From contig NZ_CP018187.1 of NCBI RefSeq assembly GCF_009738225.1, forward strand, positions 1,498,501-1,562,500: 64,000 nt of DNA, read 5' to 3'. Within the stretch, counting starts at the first letter, position 1. Every line of letters starts with the position of its first letter. This DNA comes from Streptococcus salivarius. Lineage in GTDB: Bacteria; Bacillota; Bacilli; Lactobacillales; Streptococcaceae. The notes beneath the pieces were generated by a model. It saw only the letters and a list, made by a program, of their open reading frames with translations. It was not told the origin of the DNA and did no database searches. A program made the position numbers and the translations under genes. Positions 8,701 to 19,100 of this stretch are shown here, one piece after another.

Positions 8701-9685
8701 ATGGCCATTTAGGTCCATCTGGATTATTAGGATTGATTGGAGTATCTGGGACTTGTTCATTTTCAGGTCCCACCTTAGCAACATCGTGTTGCAAGAGGAC
8801 AAACCACTCTTGATCATCAATATCCTTATCATCAAAAATGGCATCTTTAGGGAATTCGTCCTGAATCAAGTCATATCCCATGTCCTTGAAAGTCTTGATA
8901 CGTGTTGCTGTCCCGTATTCAATCGCTTCACCCAATTCACCGGTCAACTGGTCACTAACCAAGTAAGCACCGGTAGTTTCATCAATATAAGTGATGCTGG
9001 CTTTCTTGAAAATTTTACGATACACAACCGGAGTGTCCGCTCCTGGTTTGTTCGGTACTACACTTTTAATATCTGTCATATAATCTTGAACAGCTGGTGT
9101 TGCTGTCTCACCCGCCTTTCGTGGATCTTTTTTGTTATTGTTATACTGCTTAGTCAAAGCACCTGGAATATATTCCCCATCTTCTGTCACAGGGATAATG
9201 CGTCCCAATTTCCTATAGGTCACATGTTCCGTTACCGTTGGCACATAGGGCGTGACAACGTTAAAACCCGCTTCCTTTTGGTCAGCGAAATAGCCCTGGA
9301 CAACTGGTACCGATATCTTAGGATAGGTATAACTGTCCTTGTCCCATTCGATTAAACCAGTCTTCCTATCCCTAGTCCCTGTGAAGACATGGTTTTCCAT
9401 GACTTCAGGATCTGGAGTTTGCGAATCCGCTCCTTGAAAAATAATCTCTTGCTTAGATGGAATCCTCACGGTTTCCGATTGAGCATGATTATCAAAGAGA
9501 ACTTCGTCAGCTCTGGCAAAATCTAATGGAGAGGGGGCACCGTGGTCAGAGCGACTTTTTGGGTTAGTCAATAATTTAGAAAGATCTATAGTATCAACTA
9601 AATCAGAGTGCGCTGATTTATGTGCAATATGCTCTTCGGCAGTTCTTGCTGCTGCTTCAGTCGCATCTTCCCTATAGGCTCTCAA
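5702..9685 (-). CDS. Mub/MucBP-repeat protein without visible signal peptide or LPXTG
   Basis: 1327-residue protein built of mucin-binding (Mub/MucBP) modules. Larger modules with the pattern SFTGK..DQDSYTY...GYFADK...LGKIIPVD recur about five times. They alternate with three MucBP-like units beginning ITYIDETTGAYLV (about residue 227), IILYMNELDKSEL and VTYVDGTTRKKLEV. In lactobacilli and streptococci such modules bind mucus glycans. The start is a TTG (9683-9685) with GGGGGAG upstream; in frame, a stop lies 17 codons earlier. No hydrophobic signal peptide is seen at the N-terminus. The C-terminus (about residues 1290-1327) has a weakly hydrophobic stretch and a lysine-rich tail but no LPXTG. 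It may be a decayed adhesin missing both ends, or be exported by another route. Confidence 0.8.
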   Translation of the reverse strand: MRAYREDATEAAARTAEEHIAHKSAHSDLVDTIDLSKLLTNPKSRSDHGAPSPLDFARADEVLFDNHAQSETVRIPSKQEIIFQGADSQTPDPEVMENHVFTGTRDRKTGLIEWDKDSYTYPKISVPVVQGYFADQKEAGFNVVTPYVPTVTEHVTYRKLGRIIPVTEDGEYIPGALTKQYNNNKKDPRKAGETATPAVQDYMTDIKSVVPNKPGADTPVVYRKIFKKASITYIDETTGAYLVSDQLTGELGEAIEYGTATRIKTFKDMGYDLIQDEFPKDAIFDDKDIDDQEWFVLLQHDVAKVGPENEQVPDTPINPNNPDGPKWPSKYAYEKEVSFTVFYRSTDGNADLPNADVQKAYWVRTLTFDKVTGELVDETEWSPNKTKYYDIYAPVVLGYFADRVEVKGRDVTEDNIEETVTYVPLGKIIPIDANGRLIPNVPTPTFNNDANNPTKVSETLVPHIPGYRPMQQSVMPESLTDDILVEYAPILEDVTQPTLQTVFFKGAGEATPSVNIQSDFSFTGKYNQAEDTYTWDQDSYTFAKVNVPVIEGYFADKAVAGMQVVTPDKPEATDSVAYKELGKIIPVDSFGNPIADAEPVHYANDPQDATQVIETPAPQVAGYQAESELVLPIDLSMDQTLVYEPILDDITQDTKQTVTFQGAGYKDPVINIQDSFSFHGKFNQVEQTSTWDQDSFTYDVVEVPVVDGFYADKRQAGGLEVRPDLPEVEDTVTYTELGKIIPVDEYGTPIENAPTPSYNNDPEDPTMAMETVVPDVLGYISEKAFIIPEHPGQDTNVVYAKDEQKAIILYMNELDKSELTRDVVIGSSGEKIDYSTDEQIANLLKQGYELVNDGYAAAFDHTYNGDSDFDQVFEVVLRERLVLIDPDMPAPVAGEVVDPNDVNSPVWPNSVEMLENRADVIRTIQYVFEEGGLASDDYVEVLDFKRLTNVNLVTGAINYEAWSSTQAGFSAVPSPEVVGFTPDRMEVAEMTDVSVETPEIMEVVTYLKDAQKATVTYVDGTTRKKLEVVDLLGKSGEVIEYSTIERIKYYSDRGYTLLADGFTNGVIFDGDSHVDQNFMVTLRHGTVQVGPDNIQEAGTPINPANPDGAKWPERESYIKDVTFTVLYTSSDGQAELPANNIQTAQWTRSLTIDKVTGEELGSSYWTSNKGQFETVITPEVEGYSADKDKVEGKTVGQRNLEETVVYIPLTGDINGKPKENKADDIVVEEVQDLEVLDQVEEQMESHEGPVTYGPDDDFEAPVSGQAEGKGSKHKMPINLSNEEEASKGKIEETINIAGFTVSVTGLGLGRNGRKKKNKKDHKDQKEK

Positions 9686-9834
9686 AAATACTCCCCCTTT
9701 CTTCTTTTTATGAGAAATAAAATCCTTTACTTGCTAAGTTCTCATGGAAATCTTTTCTATTAAGATTTCATTTTCCCTCAGAGAAGCTAACAAGTTCTTA
9801 TCAAAGATTAAAATTTTTGATATCTCTTATATAT

Positions 9835-9863
9835 ACTATAATACGAGAATCGAATTTTTACAA
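9835..9863 (-). promoter_or_regulatory. Promoter of the Mub-repeat gene
   Basis: TTGTAA (9858-9863) and TATAGT (9835-9840) on the minus strand are 17 bp apart. The start would give a leader of about 145 bases before the TTG codon. In that leader only very short ATG frames occur (each two to three codons), so no separate signal peptide is encoded there. Confidence 0.55.
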
Positions 9864-10049
9864 GTAAGGTGTAAGAACTTTAATCATTTTAACCCCTAAG
9901 TGAAAAAATAGCGCTTTAATGTGCAATATCTATCAAGTAGTTTACGAAAGTGACATCAAAATGAGATTACCCCTATAACTTAAATGATGAGTCTTTAATG
10001 GTGTTTTCTCTCCCTAGAGACACTCTTACAAGAAATACACTTAAAACGA

Positions 10050-10213
10050 TTACAACTACTTCTCATCTTTGGAAGGCTAGAGCCTTACCTTAGTTGTAAG
10101 GGAACAACCTAAGAGAATGACACAGACAAGGTCCGTGCCTAGTCCTCGACTATGGAATGCCAATAAATAACTGGCATTACTCCTAGTATAGATTGACTTT
10201 GACGCTTCGTCAA
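10050..10213. other. Tandem hairpins in the 780-bp gap between the Mub and glucosyltransferase genes
   Basis: The gap 9686-10464 has no convincing gene. It contains three compact inverted repeats: a 9-bp outer stem (TTACAACTA 10050-10058 with TAGTTGTAA 10091-10099) enclosing AAGGCT/AGCCTT (10073-10086); AATGCCA/TGGCATT (10156-10162 with 10172-10178); and TTGACG/CGTCAA (10199-10213). None has a following T-run, so they do not look like simple terminators. They may mark a structured RNA or a leader. The strand is unknown. Confidence 0.35.
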
Positions 10214-10420
10214 TAGATTGGAACCATTTAATGAAAATCCCTAAATTCAAAGTTTTCTCGTATTAAATTATGTATTAATAATAGTTATTTGGATTAGGCT
10301 ATTTTGATATCATCCTTGGCACCAAATAGTCAGAGGTATTTTCACAACTAACTCAAGAAACGGGTTAAATTGACTATTCACAGTCCACATCTAAGTCTTT
10401 ACGGAAACCCAGTTACGCCA

Positions 10421-10446
10421 TAAAAACCGAGACTGTTGTCTCGGTT
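10421..10446 (-). terminator. Terminator after the glucosyltransferase gene
   Basis: Stem AACCGAGAC/GTCTCGGTT with a 4-base loop (10425-10446) followed on the minus strand by T residues, about 20 bases beyond the glucosyltransferase stop codon. Confidence 0.85.
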
Positions 10447-10464
10447 CATACAGTTTGGAAACGA

Positions 10465-13400
10465 TTAGATTTGTCCTCGGCCTTGAGCGTCAAAGTAAAC
10501 CCACCATCCTGGACTCACTTCAACCCAACGGTTAACAGCCATCTCACCTGAATTTGGATCATAGTAACGAACAACGCCGTTCACACGAACCAAATGACCT
10601 TTGATTTGCTTACCATTGTTATCAAAGAGGAGGTTTTGACCATTGATAGTAACCATGCCTTTGACAGCATTACCATTACCATCGAAGTAATACCAGCTAC
10701 CATCGATTTCATGGAATTGATTACGGTAAAGCTCACCTGAATTTACATCATAGTAACGAAGGTTGCCATCAACATTAGCCAAAGCACCTTTCACTTGACG
10801 ACCATTTTGATCAAAGTAGAGGTTTTGACCATTGATATTTTGTGAACCTTTTACGGCTGCACCATCATTATTGAAGTAAGCCCAAACACCTGGTTCGATT
10901 TCTGCGAATCGGTTGCGAGCCAATTCACCTGAGTTAGCATCATAGTAACGGATAGTACCATTCTCATTAACAGTACGCCCTTTAACTTGGACACCATTGT
11001 TATCGAAGAAGAGTTCTTGACCATTGATGTTTTGGTGACCTGTCACACGTTTACCATTACCATCGTAGTATGCCCAAACGTTATTACCAATTTGTACGAA
11101 TTGGTTGCGGCCTGATGTATTGTTATTGTTGTTATCTGGTTTTGGATCTTGTTTACCGTTTGCATTCAAGACACCGTTTTGGTCGTAGTAGAATACTTGA
11201 CCTCTACGGTTTTGACGGTAACCATCACGCAATTGCACCCCATTAGCGAGGAAGAAGTATTGTTTACCATCGATAGTCTTTTCACCGATTGCCATGCGAC
11301 CTGAGTTATCAAAGTAGTAAACATTTCCGTCGTTATCTTTGATAAAGGCATTCTTAGCACGTTTGCCATCGTTATAACGATAGTAAACACTGCCCCAGCT
11401 CTTCTCAAACTTACCACTACCATCACCGTTTTGGTTGTCGTTGTTAGTAGATTGGTTGCTTCCGACTACTTTTGGAAGGCTAACTTTACCACCATTTGTA
11501 CCGTAGTAACCACTTAGACCATTCTTAAGCACGTACTCTGAACCACGGTCAAGAATGTTAGTACCATTCATGTACTTCGCAAACCACTGTGTGATCTTCT
11601 CGTCAGTAGTCATACGTTTACCAGTAGAGATTTGAACACGATCAAAGATTTGTGGGTAAAGACGTTTCAATTCATCAAGGAAGGCACCACCATATTTACC
11701 TTGGTAGTCGTTACCAAAAGTACGTGTCTTAGCAGCGTAGAGGCTATGATTGATGATTGCTCCATCTTTAGTTTCACCATAGTTATTAACACGAGTTGCT
11801 GTAACCACTTCATCACCTGGAAGGTTATAGATTTGGTCTGGAACCCAGTCAGCAATCGCTGAGATACCTACAGCGTGGAGTGATTTAAGAGCTGCTTTCA
11901 AGTCAGCCAATGAACCGTACTTATTGTCCTTACTCATAGCAATATCATAACGGTCTGTAAAAGCATAACCATTTTGGATTACTGAGTCAAGGAAGCTACC
12001 ATCATCACTTGAAACGTACTGTGGTGCAAATTCAAATGATGTGATACCCCATGATTTGAAGAGGTTTGCATTTTCAGCAATCTTCTTATTAGTGTATTGT
12101 GATGAATCTTGGACGAAGTCTTGGAAGTTAGAGAAACCTTCGTAGATAACTTGTGAATCAAGGGCAGCATTTGATTCATAAACCAAACCACTGCTGTTCT
12201 TTTCTTTACTTGGTGCTACACGCACGTCTTGACTTTCAGAAGCACCTACTGGTACCCAAACTGCAAGGTAACCATCAACTTGAGGGTTACGGATACCACG
12301 GATTTCGTTTGCATTAAATGTCAAATTACCGTTACCATCAGTGTATTTGACAATGCCGTTAGCATCGCTATCATTCAAGTAAGTAGCCACACCATCGTTT
12401 GTTGTCAAAAGCAATGGACGATAAGCTTGGTTACGGTGAGCCGCACCCATGTTAATTGTCAAGTTGCTTGTCAAACGAAGGGCAGGTTGGTTTGAAACGA
12501 TAACTGCCATACCTTGGTTACGTGTTTCTGCTGTACCAGTATCAGAAGCACTATTAGCCCCTGTACCATAACGTACAGATGTCAAGACACCTGCAGCATC
12601 CCAACCATTAGTATTACCATAACCGATGTAGTTAACCTTCATATCTTGACCACCGGCTGCATAGCGGATACGGCCTTTCAAGAGGGTTTCAATAGCATCA
12701 TAATATGGTGATTTTTGGGCCATATATTGACCATCATCTGTGTACATGTCACCATAGTAAACACGTGGCACAGTGTCCTTATGCGTAAGCATCAAGGCGT
12801 ATGCTGATGGAATATTATATTGTGTGTATTGCTTGTTAGCACTACGCATGTCTCTGTTGTAGATTTCAAAGGCTTTCTTCATTTCATCAAGCGTGAAGGT
12901 ATTCCCTGTTGATTGAGGGTTGATTTCATTTTTGATGATTTGACCAATGATTGATTGTACCTCTGAATCGTGAGCACGAACAAAGGCGTAGTTAGCCATG
13001 CGTTTAGAGTTTTTACCACTTTCAGAACGGTCATTGATACTATTTGAAATAAGTGGTTCAACTCCTGAGCGGTTACCAATTGGACGCAAGAGTGAATATA
13101 CCAATGCTAAGTGCATAGGGTCATCCATTGGCAATTGGGCACCTTTAGTGTCTTCATTGTAGTATGGGTCATTGTGAGACCACGCTTCCAAGATAGACAT
13201 GTGTTTAATGGCTTGATCTTGGCTTTGGTCAGAACCATACTTAGCTTTGAAGTAATCTGAAGCAATTTGAAGAAGGTCAGCATTGACATTATCCACGGCA
13301 TCGACACGAACACCATCGAAGTTTTCATCTTCAGAACCACCAGTAATAGTACCGATGTTCATGATGTAGTGGAGCCAGTTCAACTGCTCAGCTTGAACCG

Positions 13401-14916
13401 CTGGGTTTGAGTTGTCGATATCATTAGCCAACAAGAACTCGAAACCACCGTTACTTGTATCCTTAGTATACTTAGGATTGTGTTTACCTGTTTGGCTAGT
13501 TGGTGTGCGGTTCAAGAGACGATAATCAGAATTAGCATGGCTTGTACGACTATCGTTGTTATAGAGAAGGGCACCACCTTGCAAGTGATCGCTGTTATCA
13601 AGATTTTCAGAAGTTGAATTCCAACCTGGTTGGGTCTTCACGAAATTTTTGATAGTTGTACGCAACCAGTCAGTGTTACCTTCACGCGCAATACGTTCTT
13701 CAATACGTTTTTGAACTTCAAGCGCTGCTTGGTCCATTTGAGTTTGTGAGCTGAATGACGTATAGGTCTGATTGGTACCGAGACCTTGCTCCTTCATGTA
13801 GTTGAGGTAGCTCGCTTGGATAGCCTTGCTTGGCCACCAAACCGTAAGCAATGGACGTTTGTCATTTTCAGTTGAGGCAGTCCACTCTTTACCATCTTTC
13901 AAGATTTCTTTTGGACGGTACCATGTGTTGGCAGTAAAGTAACCATCAACAAGTTCGATATCTTTATCAGTTGTACCATAAAAGGCATTCTTGTCACCAT
14001 TTACAGTAACGTTTGTGTTTGTGCTATCAGCTGATGAACCTGTTCCACCGTTCTTGTCGAAACGGTATTCTTTTTGGTTAGACAATTCACCAGTTTCAGC
14101 GTTAAAGTATTGGCTTCCGCCGTTACGTTCGAGGACATAGTTCTTACGAATAGTGCCATCATCTTCAACGTAGTATTGTTTACCATCGATTGTTTTGATG
14201 TGGCTTGGACCATCAGTTACGACATTGTTAGTTGCTGGAAGGTCGTTATTTACTACTGTGACAGTATTGTTGCCGTTAACTGGAGTAGCACGACGGCCTC
14301 CTGTAGGACCACGGCGGGCACCAGTCGCACGACGTTCACGTGTCGCTGCACGGTCTGTAACTGTTGTTGTATCAGTTGTAGTATTGTTATTTGTTGTATC
14401 AACAGCTGTATCGTTAGTTGCTGTTGTATCAGTTGTAGTATTGTTATTTGTTGTATCAACAGCTGTATCGTTAGTTGCTGTTGTATCAGTTGTAGTATTG
14501 TTATTTGTTGTATCAACAGCTGTATCGTTAGTTGCTGTTGTATCTGTTGTAGTTGCCGCACGATCAGTGCCGACTGTCGCTGCCGTATCAACAGCATTCG
14601 CTGCAACTGTATTTGTTGTATCAGTTGTCAAATCGAAAGTTGCTGTTGGAGCTGCTTGGTCAGTTGCGGCATTGTTTGTCGTTGCAACTGCTGTAGTTGG
14701 ATCCTGAGCAGTCGTTGTATCGTTAGATACAGTCCCCGTATCAACAGAAATATCGGGGATGGCTACAGTAGCATCCGTGTGTTCGTCGGCCTGAACGACA
14801 CCGTCGTTAGTCCCTAATGAAACAGCTGAGACTGCACCGAGTGACATCCCTGTAACTGCGATGGTTACCCATTGTTTCTTAACTTTGTGCATCTTATAAT
14901 GTACTTTTTTGTCCAT
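10465..14916 (-). CDS. Secreted glucosyltransferase (glucansucrase, GH70)
   Basis: 1483-residue extracellular glucansucrase that makes alpha-glucan from sucrose, most like streptococcal Gtf enzymes. I place the start at the ATG at 14914-14916 because AAGGAG lies between it and the upstream in-frame ATG (14938-14940). A signal peptide ([20 protein letters not shown] onward) ends near VVQA-DE. A Thr/Asp/Asn-rich variable region follows, with three perfect 19-residue repeats. In the catalytic domain the nucleophile is Asp539 (RVDAVDNV), the acid/base Glu577 ([10 protein letters not shown]) and the transition-state aspartate Asp650 (RAHDSEVQ). The C-terminus holds choline/glucan-binding YG-type repeats ([20 protein letters not shown]). 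Linkage specificity (soluble or insoluble) cannot be assigned with confidence. It is related to S. salivarius GtfJ/K/L/M. It has its own promoter and terminator. Confidence 0.95.
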   Translation of the reverse strand: MDKKVHYKMHKVKKQWVTIAVTGMSLGAVSAVSLGTNDGVVQADEHTDATVAIPDISVDTGTVSNDTTTAQDPTTAVATTNNAATDQAAPTATFDLTTDTTNTVAANAVDTAATVGTDRAATTTDTTATNDTAVDTTNNNTTTDTTATNDTAVDTTNNNTTTDTTATNDTAVDTTNNNTTTDTTTVTDRAATRERRATGARRGPTGGRRATPVNGNNTVTVVNNDLPATNNVVTDGPSHIKTIDGKQYYVEDDGTIRKNYVLERNGGSQYFNAETGELSNQKEYRFDKNGGTGSSADSTNTNVTVNGDKNAFYGTTDKDIELVDGYFTANTWYRPKEILKDGKEWTASTENDKRPLLTVWWPSKAIQASYLNYMKEQGLGTNQTYTSFSSQTQMDQAALEVQKRIEERIAREGNTDWLRTTIKNFVKTQPGWNSTSENLDNSDHLQGGALLYNNDSRTSHANSDYRLLNRTPTSQTGKHNPKYTKDTSNGGFEFLLANDIDNSNPAVQAEQLNWLHYIMNIGTITGGSEDENFDGVRVDAVDNVNADLLQIASDYFKAKYGSDQSQDQAIKHMSILEAWSHNDPYYNEDTKGAQLPMDDPMHLALVYSLLRPIGNRSGVEPLISNSINDRSESGKNSKRMANYAFVRAHDSEVQSIIGQIIKNEINPQSTGNTFTLDEMKKAFEIYNRDMRSANKQYTQYNIPSAYALMLTHKDTVPRVYYGDMYTDDGQYMAQKSPYYDAIETLLKGRIRYAAGGQDMKVNYIGYGNTNGWDAAGVLTSVRYGTGANSASDTGTAETRNQGMAVIVSNQPALRLTSNLTINMGAAHRNQAYRPLLLTTNDGVATYLNDSDANGIVKYTDGNGNLTFNANEIRGIRNPQVDGYLAVWVPVGASESQDVRVAPSKEKNSSGLVYESNAALDSQVIYEGFSNFQDFVQDSSQYTNKKIAENANLFKSWGITSFEFAPQYVSSDDGSFLDSVIQNGYAFTDRYDIAMSKDNKYGSLADLKAALKSLHAVGISAIADWVPDQIYNLPGDEVVTATRVNNYGETKDGAIINHSLYAAKTRTFGNDYQGKYGGAFLDELKRLYPQIFDRVQISTGKRMTTDEKITQWFAKYMNGTNILDRGSEYVLKNGLSGYYGTNGGKVSLPKVVGSNQSTNNDNQNGDGSGKFEKSWGSVYYRYNDGKRAKNAFIKDNDGNVYYFDNSGRMAIGEKTIDGKQYFFLANGVQLRDGYRQNRRGQVFYYDQNGVLNANGKQDPKPDNNNNNTSGRNQFVQIGNNVWAYYDGNGKRVTGHQNINGQELFFDNNGVQVKGRTVNENGTIRYYDANSGELARNRFAEIEPGVWAYFNNDGAAVKGSQNINGQNLYFDQNGRQVKGALANVDGNLRYYDVNSGELYRNQFHEIDGSWYYFDGNGNAVKGMVTINGQNLLFDNNGKQIKGHLVRVNGVVRYYDPNSGEMAVNRWVEVSPGWWVYFDAQGRGQI
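14366..14536 (-). repeat. Three 57-bp tandem repeats in the glucosyltransferase variable region
   Basis: Units at 14366-14422, 14423-14479 and 14480-14536 appear identical and encode [19 protein letters not shown] three times. A partial fourth copy follows. Copy number is likely to vary between strains by slippage or recombination and would lengthen the linker between signal peptide and catalytic domain. Confidence 0.9.
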
Positions 14917-14950
14917 AATAAAAAGACTCCTTTTTCCCATTTATAGCTTC

Positions 14951-14979
14951 ATTCTAAATCATTGAAAGCTTTTTTTCAA
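14951..14979 (-). promoter_or_regulatory. Promoter of the glucosyltransferase gene
   Basis: TTGAAA (14974-14979) and TAGAAT (14951-14956) on the minus strand with a 17-bp spacer, 35 bases upstream of the chosen ATG. The rest of the gap to 15502 shows only an AT-rich region and one terminator-like hairpin. Confidence 0.6.
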
Positions 14980-15214
14980 TAAGATTCGATAAATTTTCAT
15001 AATTTTTAGAAAAGTCCTTTTATTACTTTAATGACATTAGTTTTAAATGAGTGTTTTGGAATATAAAAATACTCATTTTAGTGTTGTTGAGAAAAAGATA
15101 ATTGATAATCTATAGCTATTTAGAATGATTATTGATAAGGTACTTCTTTTAATGGGATTACAAGGAAATCTAATGAAAATTCACAAAATCCTTAAGGCAC
15201 TTCTCTCAAAGCGA

Positions 15215-15268
15215 CAAAAAATACCATCCTTACCAAACCATTAGGTCTGTTAAGATGGTGTCTTTTTT
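15215..15268. terminator. Bidirectional terminator-like hairpin with no adjacent gene
   Basis: Arms around ACCATCCTTA (15223-15232) and TTAAGATGGT (15250-15259) pair with one bulge. A T-run follows on the plus strand (TCTTTTTTAG), and an A-run precedes it, giving T-rich sequence on the minus strand too. No CDS ends here: the glucosyltransferase gene starts to the left and a plus-strand gene starts to the right. Confidence 0.55.
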
Positions 15269-15511
15269 AGTCTAGCTTCTCATATAAAAACTAAATTCTA
15301 ACTATCTAAGCCATTCATTACTTACTGAGGTGTAAGGGCTTTAAATTGGGACCTATAGTGCCAGTAAGAAAGCAGAACACGAGCAACAATTCATCTTATA
15401 AAAATGGCTCAAAAGCCTATCGATCTTGCTGAAACTAAGGAAAAAAAGGAGTATAATAAAGGTGAAAATAGTTAACCTATTTAGATACAAATAGAGGGGT
15501 AGGTGAGAAAG

Positions 15512-15955
15512 ATGTCAGTACAACATACAAACTTCAACACAAGCCAAGATAAGGGTAAGACTGGTCAAGAGGTCATTAAGCCGGACCTCATTAAGAATAA
15601 TTCTCCAGACAACAGAGTTGCTTCTATTCTCCTGTCAATTGCCTTTTATTTAGCCATAGTCTATCTTGTCTTATTCTTGCTCTTCGGTCTGTCAAATCCT
15701 TGGGGAATGCTTATAATAATTTTCCTAGCACCTAGTTTGATTAGTTTTATCATTGCAACTATTTTAACAGGTATTGGTCGTAAAAAAGGTAATAAAAACT
15801 TCTTATACACAAGCATCATTTTTTATATAGCTTCTGTCCTTTTGGCTTATGACCCTGACTGGGGAGTTTTTCGATTTATACCGATTCTGTTAACTATTCT
15901 CGTAACTGTGGGAACAGTGATGTATAAACAAGATAATGAGAAAACCAACAAATAG
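15512..15955 (+). CDS. Small four-helix membrane protein of unknown function
   Basis: 147-residue protein if started at ATG 15512; a GTG at 15503 would add three residues (both have purine-rich sequence, AGAGGGG or AGGTGAG, upstream). A polar N-terminal tail of about 35 residues is followed by four hydrophobic segments (roughly 38-60, 65-87, 97-112 and 119-137) and a short charged tail. I do not recognise a family. It is the only intact plus-strand gene in the window and is monocistronic, closed by a strong terminator. Nothing in the sequence shows its role. Confidence 0.75.
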   Translation: MSVQHTNFNTSQDKGKTGQEVIKPDLIKNNSPDNRVASILLSIAFYLAIVYLVLFLLFGLSNPWGMLIIIFLAPSLISFIIATILTGIGRKKGNKNFLYTSIIFYIASVLLAYDPDWGVFRFIPILLTILVTVGTVMYKQDNEKTNK

Positions 15956-15986
15956 GAGTCCATGTTTAAGTGGTCTCCTATTTTTA
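15952..15986 (+). terminator. Terminator of the small membrane-protein gene
   Basis: Stem ATAGGAGTCCA/TGGTCTCCTAT (15952-15962 with 15971-15981, one mismatch) followed by TTTTT on the plus strand, overlapping the stop codon. Confidence 0.8.
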
Positions 15987-16045
15987 TGTAGTCGTTAGTA
16001 TTTCAAAAGGTTTGTTCCATTTTGAAACTATCACAACATCTCCAA

Positions 16046-16098
16046 ATCAAAAAACACCTTCTAGCTAGAATGGTTAGCTAACATGAAGGTGTTTTTTT
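16046..16098. terminator. Bidirectional terminator beyond the first SRRP gene
   Basis: AAAAACACCTTC (16050-16061) pairs with GAAGGTGTTTTTTT (16085-16098), with inner TAGCTA symmetry. It lies about 60 bases past the stop codon of the SRRP at 16157-27589 and can also stop plus-strand transcripts. Confidence 0.8.
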
Positions 16099-16156
16099 GT
16101 GCTTATCTGAGCATTGCAAAGACTATTACAATTCTGAAATACGAATAATCTTCGAC

Positions 16157-19100
16157 CTATTCTTCATTTTTCTTACGTTTGGCAAGAAAGACGAAACCTG
16201 TTGCAGTTGCCAAGGCACCCAAGGCCATACCTAATGATGAGTTTTCCTCACCAGTCTTCGGAAGTGATTGGCTACCACGTTTGTGCTTAGGATCTTTCAC
16301 TTCAGAAGTTGATTCTGAGGCACTCATTGAGGCAGAGGTTGAAAGACTTGCTGAAGTACTCAATGATGTTGAAATACTTGTTGATGCACTTGTGCTTTCA
16401 GAGGCACTCAAGAATACTGATGTAGAAGCGGATACGCTCGCTGATTCTGACGCTGAGACTGAAGCAGATGTGCTTGCTGATACAGACTCGGATGCACTTT
16501 CACTTTGTGATTCGCTCAACGATACAGACTCACTAGCTGAAATCGAAGTACTTACTGAGGTTGACACAGACTGTGATTCTGAGACTGACTCACTTACTGA
16601 AGTTGATTCTGAGTTTGAAATGGATTCTGATTCAGACACAGACGCACTCTCTGAAACGGACTTGGAGTTCGATACTGACTGCGACTCTGAAATTGAGACA
16701 CTTACTGAAGTCGATTCTAAGGCTGAGACTGAAGCGGATGTACTTGCTGACGCTGATGTACTCAATGACGTTGAAGTACTTGTGCTTTCAGAGGCACTCA
16801 AGAATACTGATGTAGATGCTGACTCGGATACTGAAACGCTTGATGAAGCAGTTTCTGATGCAGATGCACTTGCACTTTGCGATTCGCTCAACGATACAGA
16901 CTCACTTGTTGAAATCGAAGAACTTTCTGAAGCGGCTGCGCTTGCTGATTCTGACGCTGAGACTGAAGTTGAAACTGAGTTTGAAATAGACTGTGATGCT
17001 GAGACAGAAGCACTTTCTGATGCAGACACTGAATTAGAGACTGATTGTGATCCTGAAACAGATGCATTCAATGACGCTGACTCACTCAAGGATGCTGATT
17101 CAGAAGCCAAAACTGATGCACTTGTGCTCTGTGATTCACTCAAGGATACAGACTCACTAGCTGAAACTGAAGCACTTAATGATGCTGACTCTGAGTTTGA
17201 CTCAGATTGTGATGTTGACGTTGATTCACTCTCTGAAGTCGAAACTGAATTTGATTCTGATTGTGAAGCTGATGTCGATTCACTTTCTGACGATGACTCT
17301 GAAGTTGAGGCAGATTGTGATTCTGATACATAGGCTGAGACTGAAGCTGAAACTGAGTTTGAAATAGACTGTGATGCTGAGACAGAAGCACTTTCTGATG
17401 CAGACACTGAATTTGAGACTGATTGTGATTCTGATACATAGGCTGAGACTGAAGCTGAAACTGAGTTTGAAATAGACTGTGATGCTGAGACAGAAGCACT
17501 TTCTGATGCAGACACTGAATTAGAGACTGACTGTGATCCTGAAACAGATGCACTCAATGACGCCGACTCACTCAAGGATGCTGAGTTAGATGTCGAAACC
17601 AATTCACTTGTTGAAATGAAGCTTGAAGCCGAGTTCGAAACAGATTCAACAGTTGAAATAATCGCAGAAATTGAAGCACTGAAAGCTTGAGACTGACTTT
17701 CAAATACAGAAGCACTTAATGAGCTCGAAGTACTCAATGATACTGATTCAGAAGCCGAAACTGATGCACTCGTGCTCTGCGATTCACTCAATGATGCTGA
17801 CTCACTAGCTGAAACTGATGCACTTTCTGACGCTGATTCTGAATTAGATACAGACTGTGATTCAGAAACTGAGGCACTCTCTGATGCTGATTCGGAGTTA
17901 GATACAGACTGTGATTCTGAGATTGATTCACTTACTGACGCTGACTCTGAAGTTGAAGCAGACTGTGATTCAGAAACTGATGCACTTAATGACGCTGAAA
18001 CTGAGTTTGACTCGGATTGTGAAGCTGATATTGACTCGCTCTCTGACGCTGAAACTGAGTTTGAAATAGACTGTGATGCTGAGACAGAAGCACTTGTTGA
18101 TGCAGACACTGAATTAGAGACTGATTGTGATCCAGAAACGGATGCACTCAATGACGCCGACTCACTCAATGATGCTGAATTAGATGTCGAAATCGATTCA
18201 CTTGTTGAAATGAAGCTTGAAGCCGAGTTCGAAATAGACTCAACAGTTGAAATGATTGTAGAAATTGAAGCACTGAAGGCTTGAGATTGACTTTCAAATA
18301 CAGAAGCACTTAATGAGCTCGATGTACTCAATGATGCTGATTCAGAAGCCGAAACGGATGCGCTTGTGCTCTGTGATTCACTCAATGATGATGACTCACT
18401 AACTGAAACTGATGCACTTACTGACGATGAAACTGAGTTTGAGACTGATTGTGACTCAGAAATTGATTCGCTTACAGATGCTGATTCTGAGTTTGAGACT
18501 GATTGCGACTCAGAGACTGACTCACTCTCTGAAGCTGACTCATAATTTGAGACTGATTGTGAATCCGAAATTGACGCACTTACTAAGGCTGACTCTGAAG
18601 TTGAAGCGGATTGTGACTCAGATACTGACGCACTTTCTGATGCGGATTCTGAGTTAGACTCTGATTGTGATTCTGATACAGAAGCACTTACTGACGATGA
18701 CTCGGAATTAGACACTGATTGTGATTCGCTTACTGATGCACTTTCTGATGCGGATTCGAAAGTTGAGACAGATTGTGATTCAGACACTGATGCACTCTCT
18801 GAGGCTGATTCTGAGTTTGAAACAGACTGTGATTCAGAAATTGATTCACTTACTGACGATGATTCTGAATTAGACACTGATTGTGATTCAGACACTGACG
18901 CACTCAATGATGCTGACCCAGAATTTGAAACAGACTGTGATTCTGAAACTGAAGCACTCTCTGAAGCGGATTCAGAATTTGATACAGATTGTGATTCTGA
19001 AATTGATTCACTTACTGAGGCTGACTCTGAATTTGAAACCGATTGTGACTCAGATACTGAAGCACTTTCTGAAGCTGACTCTGAGTTTGAGACAGACTGT

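Noticed and set aside
14917..14940. Upstream in-frame ATG of the glucosyltransferase gene
   Set aside because: The AAGGAG site lies between this ATG and the next, so the later ATG (14916) is the better start.
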